Assembly: GCA_945787295.1 (NCBI GenBank)
Contig: CALZHQ010000115.1
Location: forward strand, 1 to 6,418
Length of the DNA stretch: 6,418 bases
Origin: an uncultured Desulfuromonadales bacterium
Lineage (GTDB): Bacteria; Desulfobacterota; Desulfuromonadia; Desulfuromonadales; Geopsychrobacteraceae
Direction of reading: 5' to 3'
Shown: positions 5,318 to 6,418 of the stretch, one piece after another
Layout: each line of letters opens with the position of its first letter
Position numbering within the stretch: position 1 is the first letter of the stretch
Notes under the pieces: model-generated
Told to the model about the DNA's origin: nothing
What the model saw: the letters and a program-made list of their open reading frames with translations, nothing else
The model's database searches: none
Position numbers and translations under genes: made by a program

Positions 5318-5974
5318 TCAGGGAATGCTAGGGATTGGAATTTTAGTAGGGTCAGTGGGGATCTCAGCAGGATCAGCAGGATCAGTGGAATCAGTGGAAT
5401 CAGTGGAATCAGTGGAATCAGTGGAATCAGTGGAATCAGTGGAATCAGTGGAATCAGTGGAATCAGAACTCTCTTGGGACTTCTGTAACTCAACATTCTG
5501 AGTTGTTACTTTGGTTTCGTACTTAGCTTGTTGTTCATCACCGACTTTGGCTGAGTAATTCAGAACTTTTACAAAGAACTGCATATACTGCTCTGTGCTC
5601 ATGTCACTGTTTAGATACATCTCGCAGAGCCGATAAAAAGCTTCCCGGGTTAGCAGGACCGTCCCGTTTCTGCCGCCAAGGGAGCTTTCTGCCTGCCCGT
5701 TAGACTCCTCTACCCCCTCTTTTTGGCCGGCGAAAGACATGTTGAGGCCACCAGAGGTCATATCTGAGATAGAGGCATCCGGAGCTGGTTCGGCACAAAT
5801 TTTCAGTTTGCCGTTCTTGTTGTTCAATAACACGCTGCGAATTCCCGCGTTATAGACCATTACTTTCGTGTTGGGATCGAAATCAACGGATGAGATTTTC
5901 TCACCTGGCGCGGTAGCACATCCAAAGCACATGAGAGTAGCGGCAAAAAAAACGATTAATTTGAAAAGCTCCAA
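5318..5974 (-). CDS. Probable lipoprotein with C-terminal Ser-Thr-Asp repeat, unknown function
   Basis: The 218-aa protein starts at TTG 5974-5972; the frame is closed by a TAA at 6019-6017 and has no ATG/GTG before the signal sequence, and GGGGG lies 5 nt upstream, so TTG is the best start. Residues 1-18 are hydrophobic, followed by C19 in LMCFGC, an atypical lipobox (C instead of L at -3) but with G at -1; A20 at +2 would favour the outer membrane. Residues 25-160 form a region I do not recognise, with a short Cys motif (KICAEP near 57-62) and an acidic-amphipathic stretch around MSTEQYMQFFVKVLNYSAKV. The tail has nine Ser-Thr-Asp units, then DPADPAE and proline-rich segments, probably an extended, acidic linker. 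It may be co-transcribed with the PLA2-like gene. No function is assigned. Confidence 0.7.
   Translation of the reverse strand: MELFKLIVFFAATLMCFGCATAPGEKISSVDFDPNTKVMVYNAGIRSVLLNNKNGKLKICAEPAPDASISDMTSGGLNMSFAGQKEGVEESNGQAESSLGGRNGTVLLTREAFYRLCEMYLNSDMSTEQYMQFFVKVLNYSAKVGDEQQAKYETKVTTQNVELQKSQESSDSTDSTDSTDSTDSTDSTDSTDSTDSTDPADPAEIPTDPTKIPIPSIP
5364..5462. repeat. 9-bp tandem repeat array inside the lipoprotein gene
   Basis: Nine perfect consecutive copies of TCAGTGGAA fill 5382-5462; two variant copies, TCAGCAGGA, precede them at 5364-5381, and a more diverged unit lies at 5352-5360. On the minus (coding) strand each unit reads Ser-Thr-Asp. Because the unit is a multiple of three, copy-number changes by slippage keep the frame and the stop codon. 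Confidence 0.95.
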
Positions 5975-6049
5975 TGGTTCCCCCGTAGCAGTTTGCGTTT
6001 TGCGGATAATGTTGATTTAGGATGGCTACGTTCATGGAAGCCTGCCTAT

Positions 6050-6082
6050 AAAAACCGGCCCCTAGCGGCTCTATGAGGCCGG
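6050..6082 (-). terminator. Rho-independent terminator on the minus strand
   Basis: Read on the minus strand, CCGGCC (6082-6077) pairs with GGCCGG (6060-6055); an inner TAG/CTA pairing extends the hairpin, and TTTTT (6054-6050) follows directly. It would end transcription arriving from beyond the right side and insulate the lipoprotein gene downstream. No T run follows on the plus strand. Confidence 0.65.
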
Positions 6083-6090
6083 CATGACTT

Positions 6091-6123
6091 CATTATCTGG
6101 TGGCAAAGCTGTCCATTATCTGG
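6091..6123. repeat. 10-bp direct repeat CATTATCTGG
   Basis: CATTATCTGG occurs at 6091-6100 and again at 6114-6123, a 23-bp period. It lies next to the terminator hairpin and in a gene-poor stretch. Multiple short end repeats are typical of some insertion sequences such as the IS21 family, but no transposase is visible and no inverse copy was found in the window, so the meaning is open. Confidence 0.5.
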
Positions 6124-6418
6124 CCTCTACAGCTCTTCTTCACCAGATTTCTCTGATCTTGCTATCTGCCTATGGCACCGCCAGAAGTTAAGCTATTCTA
6201 ACTAATAACACAATCCTCGTCGAAGTAAAGAACTTAAATTAAAAAAAATCAATTCATCGAAAGGGTAATGAGGTTGGACTTGGATTCAAAAGCCCTATAG
6301 ATGGGTAAACATCAGATTGTTTCATATATGGTCTTCCCCCTTGTTGCAAGGGCTGAGTGAAGAATGACGAGGGACAAGCTTGCTGCCATATATCCGGCCT
6401 TTATTCGGCGGTTCTGTT

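Larger units (their letters stand above)
5975..6418. other. Region without a convincing gene
   Basis: This 444-bp stretch has no ORF with a clear start, SD and recognisable product. It holds the minus-strand terminator and the direct repeat listed separately, an AT-rich segment at 6225-6255, and a CCCTTG-TTG-CAAGGG hairpin at 6338-6352. Downstream of that hairpin an ATG at 6364 opens a frame (MTRDKLAAIYPAFIRRFC) that runs off the right edge; its ribosome site is weak, so it is at most a possible gene start. Two minus-strand frames are also open from the right edge to stops near 6310-6325. Confidence 0.6.

Noticed and set aside
5364..5462. CRISPR array
   Set aside because: The units are 9 bp and contiguous, with no spacers.
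5286..5501. Plus-strand ORF with Glu-Ser-Val repeats
   Set aside because: It is the antisense reading of the lipoprotein repeat array; the minus frame has a signal sequence and a long unique domain.

Overview
The window looks like chromosomal DNA of an anaerobic, GC-moderate Gram-negative bacterium. The gene style (class III ribonucleotide reductase locus, NikR, a MASE1 sensor, NrdR-box-like sites) fits a Desulfuromonadales/Geobacter-type lineage best. That assignment is inference from gene content, not from a marker gene.

Layout. Bases 1-581 (minus) hold the N-terminal 193 residues of a MASE1-type membrane sensor that runs off the left edge. Bases 764-1183 (minus) encode a complete NikR nickel-responsive repressor. 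Bases 1184-1536 are a divergent regulatory region with two NrdR-box-like sites 32 bp apart, two candidate promoters, a pair of DnaA-box-like 9-mers and a 5'-UTR hairpin. Bases 1537-4402 (plus) form a tight three-gene operon for anaerobic deoxyribonucleotide synthesis, closed by a hairpin terminator at 4476-4508. Bases 4677-5974 (minus) carry two exported-protein genes, a phospholipase A2-like enzyme and a probable lipoprotein with a Ser-Thr-Asp repeat encoded by nine perfect copies of a 9-bp tandem repeat. Bases 5975-6418 hold no convincing gene, but contain a minus-strand terminator hairpin and a 10-bp direct repeat.

The notable system is the nrd operon. The NrdD catalytic polypeptide (662 aa) stops just after CPHHH, inside what is normally the CPxC zinc knuckle, and lacks the glycyl-radical segment. 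A separate 47-aa ORF with its own Shine-Dalgarno sequence follows 32 nt later and supplies exactly the missing part (KC...EVYSRVCGFF...). NrdG, the radical-SAM activase, follows with a 4-nt overlap and appears to start at a CTG codon. The enzyme would thus be assembled from a large subunit and a tiny glycyl-radical subunit, with NrdG installing the radical on the small one. Frameshift fusion of the two parts is blocked by stop codons in the relevant frames.
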